A stretch of DNA of 64,000 nt from Methylocystis rosea. GTDB taxonomy: Bacteria; Pseudomonadota; Alphaproteobacteria; Rhizobiales; Beijerinckiaceae. Of this stretch, positions 10,899 to 21,242 are shown piece after piece; within the stretch, counting starts at the first letter, position 1, and each line of letters begins with the position of its first letter. The DNA lies in the NCBI RefSeq assembly GCF_003855495.1, contig NZ_CP034086.1, forward strand, positions 124,001 to 188,000, read 5' to 3'. Under the pieces are notes generated by a model. That model saw only the letters and a program-made list of their open reading frames with translations, did no database searches and was not told the origin of the DNA. Position numbers and translations under genes: made by a program.

Positions 10899-10966
10899 TT
10901 GGACCGCGAGCCTCCAAGCTCGCATGTGAGCGGCGCGAAAGCGCAGCGCTCGAGAGGACGAAGAAC

Positions 10967-11569
10967 GTGCAGGCCGTATTTTTCTACCTATTCGCCACGA
11001 TCATGATCGCCTCGGCCGGCGTCGTGATCTTCGCGCGCAATCCGGTGCACTCGGTGCTCTTTCTCATCCTCGCCTTCTGCAATGGCGCGGGGCTGTTTCT
11101 GCTCGCCGGCGCGGAGTTCCTGGCGATGATCCTGATCGTCGTCTATGTCGGCGCGGTCGCGGTGCTGTTCCTGTTCGTCGTCATGATGCTCGACGTCGAT
11201 TTCGCCGAGTTGAAGCAGGGCTTCGCCAAATATCTTCCGGTCGGCGTCGGGGTCGGCGTCGTCGTCCTCGCGGAATTAGGTTTCGTTGCGCTCGGTTGGA
11301 GTTCGGCGCCTTCGGCCGCCGACGCCGCCGCCAATCCGATCATTCCGCAAATGAGCAACACCGCGGCGCTCGGCCAAATCCTCTATACGAAATATGTGAT
11401 CTTCTTTCAGGCGTCTGCGCTTGTGCTGCTCACCGCCATGATTGGCGCCATCGTGCTGACGCTGCATCACAAGCCCAACATCAAGCGGCAGAAGATCGAG
11501 GAGCAGAACGCGCGCACGCGCGAAAATGTGATCGAGATCAAAAAAGTTCCGTTCCGGACCGGCGTCTAA
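10967..11569 (+). CDS. nuoJ: NADH-quinone oxidoreductase subunit J
   Basis: ND6-type membrane subunit with five predicted hydrophobic helices. The conserved helix containing [27 protein letters not shown] includes the pi-bulge region of the family. The start is GTG 10967 with GAGGACGAAG upstream. At 200 residues it is of normal length, and the charged C-terminal tail is cytoplasmic. nuoK follows after 11 bp. Confidence 0.96.
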   Translation: MQAVFFYLFATIMIASAGVVIFARNPVHSVLFLILAFCNGAGLFLLAGAEFLAMILIVVYVGAVAVLFLFVVMMLDVDFAELKQGFAKYLPVGVGVGVVVLAELGFVALGWSSAPSAADAAANPIIPQMSNTAALGQILYTKYVIFFQASALVLLTAMIGAIVLTLHHKPNIKRQKIEEQNARTRENVIEIKKVPFRTGV

Positions 11570-11580
11570 CGAGGACATCC

Positions 11581-11892
11581 ATGCTGACCATCGGCCTCAC
11601 GCATTACCTCGTCGTCGCAGCGGTCCTGTTCACGCTCGGCGTCGCCGGCATCATCCTCAACCGCAAGAACATCATCGTCATTCTCATGTCGGTTGAGCTG
11701 ATCCTGCTTGCGGTTAATCTGAACTTTGTCGCCTTCTCGCAGTCGCTCGCCGATTTGACGGGTCAGGTGTTCGCGCTCTTCGTTCTGACCGTCGCGGCGG
11801 CGGAGGCGGCGATCGGCCTCGCCATACTCGTCACCTTCTATCGCAACCGCGGCACGATCGCCGTCGAAGACATCAATTCCTTGAAGGGCTGA
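11581..11892 (+). CDS. nuoK: NADH-quinone oxidoreductase subunit K
   Basis: ND4L-type subunit of 103 residues with three hydrophobic helices. Key acidic residues of the proton path are visible, one in the second helix ([13 protein letters not shown]) and one in the third ([12 protein letters not shown]). The correct start is ATG 11581 ([10 protein letters not shown]), just after nuoJ; the frame is open further upstream but overlaps nuoJ. nuoL begins 8 bp after the stop. Confidence 0.96.
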   Translation: MLTIGLTHYLVVAAVLFTLGVAGIILNRKNIIVILMSVELILLAVNLNFVAFSQSLADLTGQVFALFVLTVAAAEAAIGLAILVTFYRNRGTIAVEDINSLKG

Positions 11893-11900
11893 CCCCAGCG

Positions 11901-13943
11901 ATGATTTACGCCATCGTCTTTCTTCCGCTTGTCGGCTTTCTGATCGCAGGCGCGCTCGGACCTTGGATCGGGGTGCGCGCCTCGGAGCTGGTCACCACGG
12001 GCTTCTTGATGATCTGCGCCGTGCTGTCTTGGATCGTCTTCTTCGACGTCGCGCTCGGCCACGATCACGGCTATGCGCCGATCATCGGCAATTGGATGAC
12101 CGTGGGCGACCTAAAGGTCGACTGGGCGCTACGGGTCGATACGCTGACGGCGGTGATGCTCGTCGTCGTCAACACGGTGTCGAGCCTCGTGCATCTCTAT
12201 TCCATCGGCTACATGCACGAGGATCCGGATCGCCCGCGCTTCTTCGCTTATTTGTCGCTGTTCACTTTCGCCATGCTGATGCTGGTGACGGCCGACAATC
12301 TCGTGCAGATGTTTTTTGGCTGGGAGGGCGTCGGTCTCGCGTCCTATCTGCTTATCGGCTTCTGGTATCAAAAGCCCTCGGCTAACGCCGCCGCGATCAA
12401 GGCCTTCGTCGTCAACCGCGTCGGCGATTTTGGCTTCGCGCTCGGGATTTTCCTCGTCTTCCAGCTGACGAAGTCGCTTGGCTTTGAGGAGGTCTTCGCC
12501 GCCGTCCCGGGGCTTGCCGGCAAGACCATCCATGTCTTCGGCATGGATGTCGACGCGCTGACGCTCGCAACCTTCCTGCTCTTCATCGGCGCGATGGGCA
12601 AGTCGGCGCAATTCCTGCTGCACACCTGGCTGCCGGATGCGATGGAAGGCCCGACGCCCGTCTCGGCGCTCATTCACGCTGCGACGATGGTGACGGCCGG
12701 CGTCTTCATGGTGGCGCGCCTTTCGCCGATTTTCGAATATGCGCCCGCGACTCTCGAATTCGTGACCTTGGTGGGGGCGGTCACGGCCATTTTCGCCGCG
12801 ACGGTCGGCCTCGTGCAAAACGACATCAAGCGCGTCATCGCCTATTCGACCTGCTCGCAGCTCGGCTATATGTTCGTTGCGGAAGGGGTCGGCGCCTATA
12901 GCATCGGCGTCTATCATCTTTTCACCCACGCCTTTTTCAAGGCGCTGCTGTTTCTCGGCGCGGGCTCCGTGATCCATGCCATGCATCACGAGCAGGACAT
13001 GCGCAACATGGGCGGGTTGCGTAAGGACATTCCCTTCACCTTCGCGATGATGATCATCGGCACGCTCGCGCTCACGGGCTTCCCGTTCACCGCCGGTTTC
13101 TATTCCAAGGACGCGATCATCGAAGCAGCCTACGCCGCGGGCGAACATCATCACGTCGCGATGTTCGCCTTTGTCGCGACCGTGGTCGCCGCCGGCCTGA
13201 CGTCATTCTATTCCTGGCGGCTGGTGTTCATGACCTTCTTTGGCGCCCGTAAGGACCATGCCGTTCAAACGGACCATGCGGATGAGGAGCCGACGGCGGC
13301 GGATTCAGCCCATGCGGATGGCGATCAAACGCATCAGGATCATTCGCACGACCATGGCCATGGCCACGGCCATCACACCCCACACGAGTCGCCGATTGTC
13401 ATGCTGGCGCCGCTGGCGGTGCTCGGCCTCGGCGCTCTCGGCGCGGGCATCGTCTTTGGCAAATACTTCATCGGCCATGATTACGATGAATTCTGGAAAG
13501 GCGCTCTCTTCACCGGCCGCGACAATCACATCATCCATAAGTTCCATGACGTGGCGCTCGGCGTCGGTCTTGCGCCGACCGTGGTGATGGCTTTGGGCTT
13601 CGCCGTTGCGCTCTATTTCTATGTGCTGAAGCCGGGAACCGCGCAGGCGCTGGCCAGGGCCTTCCCGCGGCTTTACCGGTTCCTGCTCAACAAATGGTAT
13701 TTTGACGAGCTCTACGACTTCCTGTTCGTTCGGCCGGCCTTTGCGCTCGGCAGAATGTTCTGGAAGGGCGGCGACGGCGCGATCATCGATGGCCTCGGGC
13801 CTGACGGGGTGGCCGCGCGAGTCGCCGATGGCGCCAGGCTCGCGGTGCGCTTGCAGACCGGCTACGTCTATCACTACGCCTTCGCCATGCTCATCGGCGT
13901 CGCGGCGGTCGTCACTTACTTCATCGCCGGGGGGCTGCGCTGA
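11901..13943 (+). CDS. nuoL: NADH-quinone oxidoreductase subunit L, with His-rich loop
   Basis: ND5-type antiporter-like proton-pumping subunit, 680 residues, with about 16 helices including the long lateral helix at the C-terminus. The antiporter core is evident from [55 protein letters not shown] and [19 protein letters not shown]. Between helices, residues about 452-498 form a hydrophilic insert very rich in His and Asp ([15 protein letters not shown]), which may bind metal. The stop overlaps the nuoM start by one base (TGATG). Confidence 0.96.
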   Translation: MIYAIVFLPLVGFLIAGALGPWIGVRASELVTTGFLMICAVLSWIVFFDVALGHDHGYAPIIGNWMTVGDLKVDWALRVDTLTAVMLVVVNTVSSLVHLYSIGYMHEDPDRPRFFAYLSLFTFAMLMLVTADNLVQMFFGWEGVGLASYLLIGFWYQKPSANAAAIKAFVVNRVGDFGFALGIFLVFQLTKSLGFEEVFAAVPGLAGKTIHVFGMDVDALTLATFLLFIGAMGKSAQFLLHTWLPDAMEGPTPVSALIHAATMVTAGVFMVARLSPIFEYAPATLEFVTLVGAVTAIFAATVGLVQNDIKRVIAYSTCSQLGYMFVAEGVGAYSIGVYHLFTHAFFKALLFLGAGSVIHAMHHEQDMRNMGGLRKDIPFTFAMMIIGTLALTGFPFTAGFYSKDAIIEAAYAAGEHHHVAMFAFVATVVAAGLTSFYSWRLVFMTFFGARKDHAVQTDHADEEPTAADSAHADGDQTHQDHSHDHGHGHGHHTPHESPIVMLAPLAVLGLGALGAGIVFGKYFIGHDYDEFWKGALFTGRDNHIIHKFHDVALGVGLAPTVVMALGFAVALYFYVLKPGTAQALARAFPRLYRFLLNKWYFDELYDFLFVRPAFALGRMFWKGGDGAIIDGLGPDGVAARVADGARLAVRLQTGYVYHYAFAMLIGVAAVVTYFIAGGLR

Positions 13944-15451
13944 TGTTTGGTTTCGGCATTCTCTCCGGCGTCACCTTTCTGCCGCTGGTCGGCGTCGCCT
14001 TCCTGCTGACGCAGAAGGGCGATGATGAAGCGAGCCTGCGCAATATCCGATGGGCGACGCTGGCGACGACGCTCGCGACCTTCGCGTTGTCGCTAGTCAT
14101 CTGGTCCGGCTTCGACACGACGAGCGCGGCGTTTCAGTTCGTCGAGGAGAAAAACTGGCTCGGCTCGGGCCTCGTCTACAAGATGGGCGTCGACGGCTTT
14201 TCGATGCCCTTCGTCCTGCTGACGACCTTCCTGATGCCCTTCGCCATTCTCGCCTCCTGGGACTCGATCCAGAAGCGCGTGAAAGAATATATGATCGCCT
14301 TCCTGGTGCTCGAGACGCTGATGGTCGGCGTCTTCTGCGCGCTCGACATCGTGCTGTTCTATCTCTTCTTCGAGGGCGGCCTCATTCCGATGTTTCTCAT
14401 CATCGGAATCTGGGGCGGCAAGCGGCGCGTTTACGCGAGCTTCAAATTCTTTCTCTACACGCTCGTCGGTTCGCTCCTCATGCTGGTCGCGATCCTCGCC
14501 ATGTATGGCAAGGCCGGCACGACCGACATCACCGTGCTGCTGCATACCGACTTCCCCAAGGAGATGCAGACCTGGCTGTGGCTCGCCTTCTTCGCCTCCT
14601 TCGCGGTGAAGATGCCGATGTGGCCGGTGCACACCTGGCTGCCCGACGCGCATGTCGAGGCGCCGACGGCCGGCTCCGTGATCCTTGCGGCGATTCTCCT
14701 GAAGATGGGCGGCTACGGCTTCATCCGCTTCTCGCTGCCGATGTTTCCCGACGCTTCGACCAATTTCGCGCCGCTCATCTACGCGCTGTCGGTGATCGCG
14801 ATCGTCTACACCTCGCTCGTCGCGCTCGTTCAGGAAGACATCAAGAAGCTCATCGCCTATTCGTCCGTCGCGCATATGGGCTTCGTCACGATGGGCCTCT
14901 TCACGCTCAATGCGCAAGGCATGCAGGGCGCGATCTTCCAGATGATCTCGCACGGCCTCGTCTCCGGCGCGCTGTTCCTTTGCGTCGGCGTGATCTACGA
15001 CCGCATGCATACGCGCGAGATCTCCGCCTATGGCGGGCTCGTCAACCGCATGCCGATCTACGCCTTCGTGTTCATGCTGTTCACCATGGCGAATGTCGGC
15101 CTGCCAGGAACGACGGGCTTCATCGGCGAGTTCCTGTCGCTGACCGGCGCGTTCCAGGCGAATAGCTGGGTCGCGCTGATCGCGACGAGCGGCGTCGTTC
15201 TGTCTGCGGCGTACGCCCTCTATCTCTACCGCCGCGTGATCTTCGGGGTTTTGGACAAGGCCAGCCTCAAGAACATCGCCGATCTGACGCCGCGCGAGAT
15301 TGCGATCTTCACGCCGCTTGTCCTGCTCACGATTTACTACGGCGTGCAGCCGCAGGCCATTCTGAGCGCGACGCAGGCGTCGGTCGACAATCTCATCCAG
15401 ACTCATACGGCGCTCATCGACGCGATTAAGCTCGCGGCGGCTGGCCAATGA
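13943..15451 (+). CDS. nuoM: NADH-quinone oxidoreductase subunit M
   Basis: ND4-type antiporter-like proton-pumping subunit of 502 residues with about 14 helices. Characteristic segments are [59 protein letters not shown] and [17 protein letters not shown]. The Glu in helix 5 and the Lys of the pumping site are in the usual context. It is translationally coupled to nuoL by a one-base overlap and followed by nuoN after 13 bp. Confidence 0.96.
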   Translation: MFGFGILSGVTFLPLVGVAFLLTQKGDDEASLRNIRWATLATTLATFALSLVIWSGFDTTSAAFQFVEEKNWLGSGLVYKMGVDGFSMPFVLLTTFLMPFAILASWDSIQKRVKEYMIAFLVLETLMVGVFCALDIVLFYLFFEGGLIPMFLIIGIWGGKRRVYASFKFFLYTLVGSLLMLVAILAMYGKAGTTDITVLLHTDFPKEMQTWLWLAFFASFAVKMPMWPVHTWLPDAHVEAPTAGSVILAAILLKMGGYGFIRFSLPMFPDASTNFAPLIYALSVIAIVYTSLVALVQEDIKKLIAYSSVAHMGFVTMGLFTLNAQGMQGAIFQMISHGLVSGALFLCVGVIYDRMHTREISAYGGLVNRMPIYAFVFMLFTMANVGLPGTTGFIGEFLSLTGAFQANSWVALIATSGVVLSAAYALYLYRRVIFGVLDKASLKNIADLTPREIAIFTPLVLLTIYYGVQPQAILSATQASVDNLIQTHTALIDAIKLAAAGQ

Positions 15452-15464
15452 CGGATCGCTGACG

Positions 15465-16898
15465 ATGCCCTTCTTCGTTCAACTCGCGCACCATTTTCTT
15501 CCTGAGACCATTCTCGCCGTTGGCGTGATGGCCCTCATCCTCATCGGCGCCTTCCGCGGCGAGCGCGGTTTCGGCCTCGTTGACGAAATGGCCGTCGGCA
15601 TTCTGGGCCTCGCCTTGGTCGCGATCGCGCTGTCGAGCACGCCGGACACGAGCATCTTCGACGGCGCCTATATCGACGACGGGTTCTCGCGCTTCATGAA
15701 GGCGCTGACGCTCATCGGCGCGATCGTGTCGATTCTGCTGTCCGTCGACTGGCTGCAACGCAACGGGCTCGAGAAATTCGAATATCCGGTGCTCATCATT
15801 CTCTCGACGCTCGGCATGTTGCTGCTGATTTCAGCCGATAATCTCATCGCGCTCTATCTCGGCCTCGAGCTGATGTCGCTGGCGCTCTATGTCATGGCCG
15901 CCTTCGCGCGCGACGACGGGCGATCGTCGGAGGCCGGGCTGAAATATTTCGTCCTCGGCGCTCTCTCTTCCGGCATGATGCTTTACGGCGCGTCGCTGCT
16001 CTACGGCTTCGCGGGGACAGTGTCCTTCGCCGGGATCGCGTCGGTCGTCTCGACCTCGGCGCCAATCGGCGTGATCTTCGGGCTTGTCTTCGTCCTCGCC
16101 GCGCTCGCCTTCAAAATGTCGGCGGCGCCGTTCCATATGTGGACGCCCGACGTCTATCAGGGCGCGCCGACGCCGGTCACCGCCTTCTTCGCATCGGCCG
16201 CCAAAATGGCGGCGGTGGCGATCACCGTGCGCATTGTCATTACCGCCTTTCCCGGCGTGAAAGACCAATGGCGCCAGATCATCATCTTCATCGCCATCGC
16301 TTCGATGCTGCTCGGCTCTTTCGCGGCGATCGGGCAGGAGAATATCAAGCGGCTGATGGCCTATTCCTCGATCGGCCATATGGGGTTTGCGCTGATCGGA
16401 CTGGCTGCCGGCGACGAGGCGGGCGTGCGCGGCGTCGCGATCTACCTCACGATCTATCTGATCATGACGCTCGGGACTTTCGCCGCCATTCTCGCGATGC
16501 GCGTCGAAGGCAGATATGTCGAGAACGTCTCCGACCTCGCCGGCCTGTCGCGCACCAATAGTTGGATGGCCTTCTTCCTGGCGATGCTGATGTTCTCGCT
16601 TGCCGGCGTTCCGCCGCTCGCGGGCTTTTTCGCCAAATATTACGTGCTCCTCGCCGCGGTCGACGCTGGCCTCTTCGGCCTCGCGGTCATCGGCGTCCTG
16701 GCGAGCGCGGTTGCGGCCTACTACTATCTGCGGGTCGTCAAGGTCATGTATTTTGATGAACCGGCGCCGGCCTTCGACCGCGCGCCGATGGCGCTGCGCG
16801 CGGTGCTTGGCGCCTCCACGCTGGCGCTGCTTGGCTTTTGGGTCTATCCCTCCCCAGTCATGGATGCGGCGGCGGCGGCGGCGAAGTCGCTTTTCTAG
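15465..16898 (+). CDS. nuoN: NADH-quinone oxidoreductase subunit N
   Basis: ND2-type antiporter-like subunit, 477 residues, about 14 helices. Recognisable segments are LYLGLELMSLALYVMAAF, FKMSAAPFHMWTPDVYQGAPTPVTAFF and QENIKRLMAYSSIGHMGFAL. The GVPPLAGFFAKYYV motif near the C-terminus is typical. It closes the complex I block. The next gene, birA, starts only 15 bp downstream, so birA and rnj are probably co-transcribed with nuo. Confidence 0.96.
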   Translation: MPFFVQLAHHFLPETILAVGVMALILIGAFRGERGFGLVDEMAVGILGLALVAIALSSTPDTSIFDGAYIDDGFSRFMKALTLIGAIVSILLSVDWLQRNGLEKFEYPVLIILSTLGMLLLISADNLIALYLGLELMSLALYVMAAFARDDGRSSEAGLKYFVLGALSSGMMLYGASLLYGFAGTVSFAGIASVVSTSAPIGVIFGLVFVLAALAFKMSAAPFHMWTPDVYQGAPTPVTAFFASAAKMAAVAITVRIVITAFPGVKDQWRQIIIFIAIASMLLGSFAAIGQENIKRLMAYSSIGHMGFALIGLAAGDEAGVRGVAIYLTIYLIMTLGTFAAILAMRVEGRYVENVSDLAGLSRTNSWMAFFLAMLMFSLAGVPPLAGFFAKYYVLLAAVDAGLFGLAVIGVLASAVAAYYYLRVVKVMYFDEPAPAFDRAPMALRAVLGASTLALLGFWVYPSPVMDAAAAAAKSLF

Positions 16899-16913
16899 GG
16901 AGGTAATTCGCGC

Positions 16914-17717
16914 GTGGAGTTGGGATCATTGGCGCGCGCCCGCGGCGTGCGCCTCCTCGCGCTGGAGAGCGTCGATTCGACCAATGACGAAGCCCGACGT
17001 TTGATCGAGGCGGGCGAGCGCGGACCGTTATGGGTGGTCGCCGCGCGGCAGACGCGCGGCCATGGCCGTCTCGGACGCGACTGGATTTCGCCGCCGGGCA
17101 ATCTTCATGCGAGCCTTGTTCTTGGCGATTTCGGCGAAGCCGCCGTGGCGCCGCAGCTCGGCTTCGTGGCGGGCGTCGCGGCCATGCGCGGGTTGCGCGC
17201 CGCGACAGGCGGCGCCGGCCGCTTCGCGCTGAAATGGCCCAATGATCTTCTGCTCGAGGGCGCCAAGCTCGGCGGGATTTTGCTCGAGAATGTCGGCGTG
17301 CCGACAGGCGACGCGCGCGCGCCCCGCACCTCCGTCGCGATCATTGGCCTCGGCGTCAACTGCGCCGAGGCGCCGCGCGATCTGCCCTTCGAAGCGCGCG
17401 CGCTGGCGTCGATCGGGCCGAACGCGCCAGACGCTGCGACGCTCTTTACGCATCTGTCGGACGCGCTCGTCGAAACGCTTGATCTTTGGCGGGGCGGCGA
17501 GGGCTTCGCCCGCATCCGAGACGCTTGGCTCAAGGACGCCGCCTATATCGGCGCCCAAATCCGCGTTGAGCTGCCGCGCGAGACCGTCGAGGGGCGCCTC
17601 GCGACCATCGACGCGATCGGCCGTCTCGTGCTGGCGACGCGTGACGGCGAGCGCATCATCGAGGCGGGCGACGTGTCGCTCGGCCCGCGGCAGACCACGG
17701 CGGGAGGCGTCGCATGA
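16914..17717 (+). CDS. birA: Biotin-[acetyl-CoA-carboxylase] ligase
   Basis: Attaches biotin to the carrier protein of acetyl-CoA carboxylase through biotinyl-AMP. The 267-residue protein starts directly with the catalytic domain (LLALESVDSTNDEARR) and lacks the N-terminal winged-helix of E. coli BirA, so it should be an enzyme without repressor activity. The biotin-binding segment ARQTRGHGRLGRDWISPPGN and the ALKWPNDLLLEGAKLGGIL segment are clear. The start is GTG 16914, after GGGAGG. The stop overlaps the rnj start by 4 bp. The nuoN-birA-rnj order is conserved in many Hyphomicrobiales. Confidence 0.93.
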   Translation: MELGSLARARGVRLLALESVDSTNDEARRLIEAGERGPLWVVAARQTRGHGRLGRDWISPPGNLHASLVLGDFGEAAVAPQLGFVAGVAAMRGLRAATGGAGRFALKWPNDLLLEGAKLGGILLENVGVPTGDARAPRTSVAIIGLGVNCAEAPRDLPFEARALASIGPNAPDAATLFTHLSDALVETLDLWRGGEGFARIRDAWLKDAAYIGAQIRVELPRETVEGRLATIDAIGRLVLATRDGERIIEAGDVSLGPRQTTAGGVA

Positions 17718-19384
17718 CGACGCCGGACGCGGACCTCGTCTTCGTGCCGCTCGGCGGCTTGGGCGAAATCGGCATGAACATGGCGCTCTACGGCTACGGG
17801 CCGCCGAAAGCGCGCAAATGGCTGATGGTCGACTGCGGCCTCGGATTTCCGGGACCCGAGGCGCCCGGCGTCGACCTCGTCTTCGCCGACATCGCCTTCG
17901 TCGAGAAGATCGCGCGCGATCTCGTCGGCATTTGCATCACCCATGCGCATGAGGATCATATCGGCGGGCTCGCGACCTTATGGCCGCGGCTCAAATGCAG
18001 GGTGTTCGCCACCCCCTTTGCGGCGGGCCTCCTTGAAGTGCGGCGGTTGAACGAACCCGGCGCGCCGAAGATCGACATTTCCCTGACGCATGCCGGCGCA
18101 AAGCTCGATCTCGATCCGTTCCAGGTCGAATATGTCGCGGTCGCGCATTCGATTCCGGAAGCGAATGCGCTCGCGATCCGAACGCCGCTCGGCCTGCTGC
18201 TCCACACCGGCGACTGGAAGATCGATCCGCAGCCCGGCGTCGGGACGCGCATCGACGAGGCGCGGCTCCGCGCGCTCGGCGACGAGGGCGTCACGGCGCT
18301 CATCTGCGACTCGACCAACATCCTGCGCGAGGGCGACAGTTTTTCGGAAGCCGACGTTGCGCGCACGTTGCGCACGCTGATCGCCGAAGCCCCGGGCCGG
18401 GTGCTGGTCACGACCTTCGCGTCCAATATTGCGCGGCTGCGCGGCATCGGCGAAGCGGCGCAGGCCTGCGGGCGCACCGTCGTCGTCGCCGGGAGGGCGA
18501 TGGATCGCGCCATCCAGGTCGCGCGAGATTGCGGCTATCTCGACGGGCTCCCCGGATTTCACGCGCCAGAATTGCTGCCGACCTTGCCGCGCGACAAGAC
18601 CGTCGTCATCGCGACCGGAAGCCAGGGCGAGTACCGCGCCGCCATGGCCCGGGCGGCGGTGAACGAACATCCGGCGATCAAGCTTGTCGCGGGCGATCGG
18701 GTGATCTTCTCCTCGCGCGTCATTCCGGGAAATGCGCGCGACGTCTTTCGCGTCATCAACGCTCTTTGCGACATCGGCGTCGAGGTCATCACCGACCACG
18801 ACCACCTCGTGCATTGCTCCGGCCATCCGCGCCGCGGCGAAGTCAGGCAAATGTACGAATGGATCCGGCCGCAGATCGCCGTGCCGGCCCATGGCGAGGC
18901 GCATCATCTCACTGCGCATGCGGCCTTCGCCAAGTCGCATGGCGTTTCGCAGGTCGTCTCGGCGCGCAATGGCGACATCGTAAGACTGGCGCCGGGCGCG
19001 CCGGGCATCATCGGGAAGGCCCCGCACGGCCGTCTGATGAAGGATGGCGACGTCGTCCTGACCGAAGACGACGGCGCCGTGCGTGACCGCTTGCGCCTCT
19101 CTGCCACCGGCGTCATTTCCATCGCGCTGGCGGTCGACCGCAAGGGCGAGCTTGTCGGCGATCCGGACGTCGTCTTCGCTGGGGTGCCGAAACGCGGCAA
19201 ATTCGGCGAGGAGATGGGCGAAGTCATTGACGAGGCGCTCTTTGCAGCTTTCGAGGGACTGTCGCGTCCGCGGCGCCGCGACGCCGACGCCGTTTCAAAG
19301 GCGATCGAGCGCGCCGTTCGCGGCGCCGTATCGTCCGTCTGGGGCAAGAAGCCCACGGTGCATGTGATGGTCGTGGCCACCTGA
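17714..19384 (+). CDS. rnj: Ribonuclease J
   Basis: Metallo-beta-lactamase/beta-CASP ribonuclease of 556 residues, expected to act in mRNA decay and rRNA maturation with 5'-exonuclease and endonuclease activity. The metal-binding motif THAHEDHIGG is near residue 76, with further ligands in HSIPEANAL and TGDWKID. The beta-CASP region includes CDSTNILREGDSFSE and TGSQGEYRAAMARAA, and HCSGHPRRGEV plus VPAHGEAHHL complete the active site. The C-terminal domain follows. ATG 17714 overlaps the birA stop. Confidence 0.94.
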   Translation: MTTPDADLVFVPLGGLGEIGMNMALYGYGPPKARKWLMVDCGLGFPGPEAPGVDLVFADIAFVEKIARDLVGICITHAHEDHIGGLATLWPRLKCRVFATPFAAGLLEVRRLNEPGAPKIDISLTHAGAKLDLDPFQVEYVAVAHSIPEANALAIRTPLGLLLHTGDWKIDPQPGVGTRIDEARLRALGDEGVTALICDSTNILREGDSFSEADVARTLRTLIAEAPGRVLVTTFASNIARLRGIGEAAQACGRTVVVAGRAMDRAIQVARDCGYLDGLPGFHAPELLPTLPRDKTVVIATGSQGEYRAAMARAAVNEHPAIKLVAGDRVIFSSRVIPGNARDVFRVINALCDIGVEVITDHDHLVHCSGHPRRGEVRQMYEWIRPQIAVPAHGEAHHLTAHAAFAKSHGVSQVVSARNGDIVRLAPGAPGIIGKAPHGRLMKDGDVVLTEDDGAVRDRLRLSATGVISIALAVDRKGELVGDPDVVFAGVPKRGKFGEEMGEVIDEALFAAFEGLSRPRRRDADAVSKAIERAVRGAVSSVWGKKPTVHVMVVAT

Positions 19385-19400
19385 GCGGCGACGCGCTCAG
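19381..19400. terminator. Stem-loop after rnj, weak terminator candidate
   Basis: CTGAGCG (19381-19387) and CGCTCAG (19394-19400) form a perfect 7 bp stem around a 6-base loop, overlapping the rnj stop codon and lying between convergent genes. There is no T-run, so intrinsic termination is doubtful; it may instead protect the transcript end. Confidence 0.35.
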
Positions 19401-19412
19401 GCGGATCGCCTT

Positions 19413-19721
19413 TTAGAAGGCGTAAAACTTTTGGGTCTTGCCGTCCGTCGTCGTGATGGTGAATCCGCTGACGTAAAAGCACTCCTGCGCGCCGGGCAGC
19501 TTGAACTTGTCGCCCTTCTTCATGGCCTTTCCGTAGACCTTCGAAGAGGTCGGCGCGGCGCATTCGCCGCCGTCGATGGCCACGGCCTTAACCGCGACCT
19601 TGTCCTTCTTGACCTTGCATTCGACCTCGCCGTCGAACTTTTTATTGCAGTCGAAGGCCTCCTCCGCGTGAGCAAAGGCTGGCGACAAAATCAGCGCTAA
19701 GAGAGGCAGGAACTTTTTCAT
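19413..19721 (-). CDS. Small exported protein of unknown function
   Basis: The 102-residue product begins with a clear Sec signal peptide (MKKFLPLLALILSPAFAHA, cleavage after AHA) and is predicted to be periplasmic. The mature ~83 residues are rich in Lys and contain four Cys (DCNKKFDGEVECKV, GGECAAP, AQECFYV), which could form two disulphides. I do not recognise the family. It is convergent with rnj and divergent from the methyltransferase gene, at a point where the usual rnj neighbourhood of related genomes ends. Confidence 0.75.
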   Translation of the reverse strand: MKKFLPLLALILSPAFAHAEEAFDCNKKFDGEVECKVKKDKVAVKAVAIDGGECAAPTSSKVYGKAMKKGDKFKLPGAQECFYVSGFTITTTDGKTQKFYAF

Positions 19722-19945
19722 TATTTACTCCATCATCGCTGAGCAGGCGCAGGTGCGTCAGGCAGCGCCTGCGCGAAGCTGTCGCCCCGGGTGACCCAGC
19801 CAGCAGGTCGGGAGATTTCCCAATCACAGAAGCATAAAACCTATGTGACAGTGTTCTCGGCTTCGCGTTCGCAAAGCCATCACGCTTCTTTTCGGGTCGC
19901 GGAGCCGGCGCCGGGCGGATACGCTGCGCTTGGAGCGAATCGCGG

Positions 19946-21091
19946 ATGGACGATAGGCCTGCCTATTATGAATTCTTCGCCGGCGGCGGCATGGCTCGCG
20001 CCGGTCTCGGCGACGGCTGGCGCTGCCTTTTCGCCAATGACTTCGATCGCAAGAAAGCCGAAAGCTACCGCGCCAATTGGGGCGGGGAGGCGCTGCACGT
20101 CGGCGACGTGCGCGAGTTATCCACAGCGCAATTGCCAGGCCGCGCCGATCTCGTCTGGGCGTCCTTCCCCTGTCAGGACCTGTCGCTCGCCGGCGCCGGC
20201 GCCGGATTGAAGGGCGAAAGATCCGGGACGTTTTGGCCGTTCTGGGATTTGATGAAGGCGCTCCGCGAGGAGGGCCGTGCGCCGTCGGTCATCGTGCTCG
20301 AAAACGTCTGCGGCGCGCTCACTTCGCATGGCGGCAAGGATTTTACTAAAATCTGCGAGGCGCTGGCGAAGGAGCGTTACAGGTTCGGCGCGCTGGTCAT
20401 CGATGCCGCGCTGTTCGTTCCGCAATCGCGCCCGCGGCTGTTCATCATCGCCGCGCGCGAGGATGTGTCGGCTTCTTCTGCGTTAACGAGGAAGAGCGCA
20501 GACGCGCCGTTTCACACCCGCGCACTTGTCGCGGCGCATGAGCGTCTGCCGAAGCGGCTACGCGACAACTGGCTCTGGTGGAATTTGCCGGCGCCGCCGC
20601 TGCGCAACACAACTCTTTGCGATGTGATCGAAGACGCTCCGACAGATGTGGCGTGGCATAGCGTAAGCGAGACAAATGCGCTCATCGCCATGATGAGCGA
20701 CGTTAATCTCGCAAAGATCGCCGATGTGAAGCGCGCCGGGCGCAAGATGGTGGGCACGCTTTATCGCCGTACCCGCTATCAGAATGGCGTCAAGATTCAG
20801 CGCGCCGAGGCGCGTTTTGACGAGATCGCCGGTTGTCTGCGCACGCCGGCCGGCGGCTCGAGCCGGCAATATGTGCTGGTGTTCAATAAGGGCAAGGTGC
20901 GTTCGCGGCTGATGTCGGCGCGTGAGACCGCGCGGCTGATGGGACTGCCGGAAGATTATCTGCTCCCCGCGACCTATAGCGACGCCTATCATTTGACTGG
21001 TGACGGCGTCGTCGTTCCGGTCGTGCGCCACATTGCAGCGAGCCTGTTGGAGCCGTTGCTGAATACATGTGCCGTGCAGGAGGCGGCTTGA
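19946..21091 (+). CDS. DNA (cytosine-5)-methyltransferase
   Basis: C5-cytosine DNA methyltransferase of 381 residues. Motif I (YYEFFAGGGMARAGLG, SAM binding), motif IV with the catalytic Cys (ASFPCQDLSLAG), motif VI (VIVLENVCG), motif VIII (QSRPRLFIIA) and motif IX (RLMSARETARLMGLP) occur in canonical order, with the target-recognition region between VIII and IX (about residues 165-300). Motif X reads GDGVVVPVV, with Asp where many members have Asn. The ATG 19946 start puts motif I at residues 8-23, typical of the family. A vsr gene follows. No restriction endonuclease gene is visible nearby, so it may be a solitary methyltransferase. The recognition sequence cannot be read from the protein. 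Confidence 0.92.
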   Translation: MDDRPAYYEFFAGGGMARAGLGDGWRCLFANDFDRKKAESYRANWGGEALHVGDVRELSTAQLPGRADLVWASFPCQDLSLAGAGAGLKGERSGTFWPFWDLMKALREEGRAPSVIVLENVCGALTSHGGKDFTKICEALAKERYRFGALVIDAALFVPQSRPRLFIIAAREDVSASSALTRKSADAPFHTRALVAAHERLPKRLRDNWLWWNLPAPPLRNTTLCDVIEDAPTDVAWHSVSETNALIAMMSDVNLAKIADVKRAGRKMVGTLYRRTRYQNGVKIQRAEARFDEIAGCLRTPAGGSSRQYVLVFNKGKVRSRLMSARETARLMGLPEDYLLPATYSDAYHLTGDGVVVPVVRHIAASLLEPLLNTCAVQEAA

Positions 21092-21092
21092 G

Positions 21093-21237
21093 CCCCCTCC
21101 CTAACCCTCCCCCGCTTCGCGGGAGAGGGAATCGTCGCGATCAGCGCTGCCGGGCTAGCCGAAACCTTTATGACGGGCGGTCTCTGCTCCCTCTCCCGCA
21201 AGCGAAGCGCAGCGGGGGAGGGCTGGGGAGGGGGTCT
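21093..21237. repeat. Inverted-repeat element, family 2 (copy 1)
   Basis: The left arm (CCCCTCCCTAACCCTCCCCC, then GCTTCGCGGGAGAGGG) and the right arm (CCCTCTCCCGCAAGCGAAGC, then GCAGCGGGGGAGGGCTGGGG) are near-complementary over about 40 nt, with roughly 65 bp between. A related copy is at 41204-41331. The copy fills the gap between the methyltransferase and vsr genes and would form a long hairpin in a shared transcript. Confidence 0.8.
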
Positions 21238-21242
21238 TACGC

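Noticed and set aside
12129..15448. Long minus-strand frames opposite nuoL and nuoM
   Set aside because: Shadow frames of conserved membrane genes, with low-complexity Arg/His/Glu translation.
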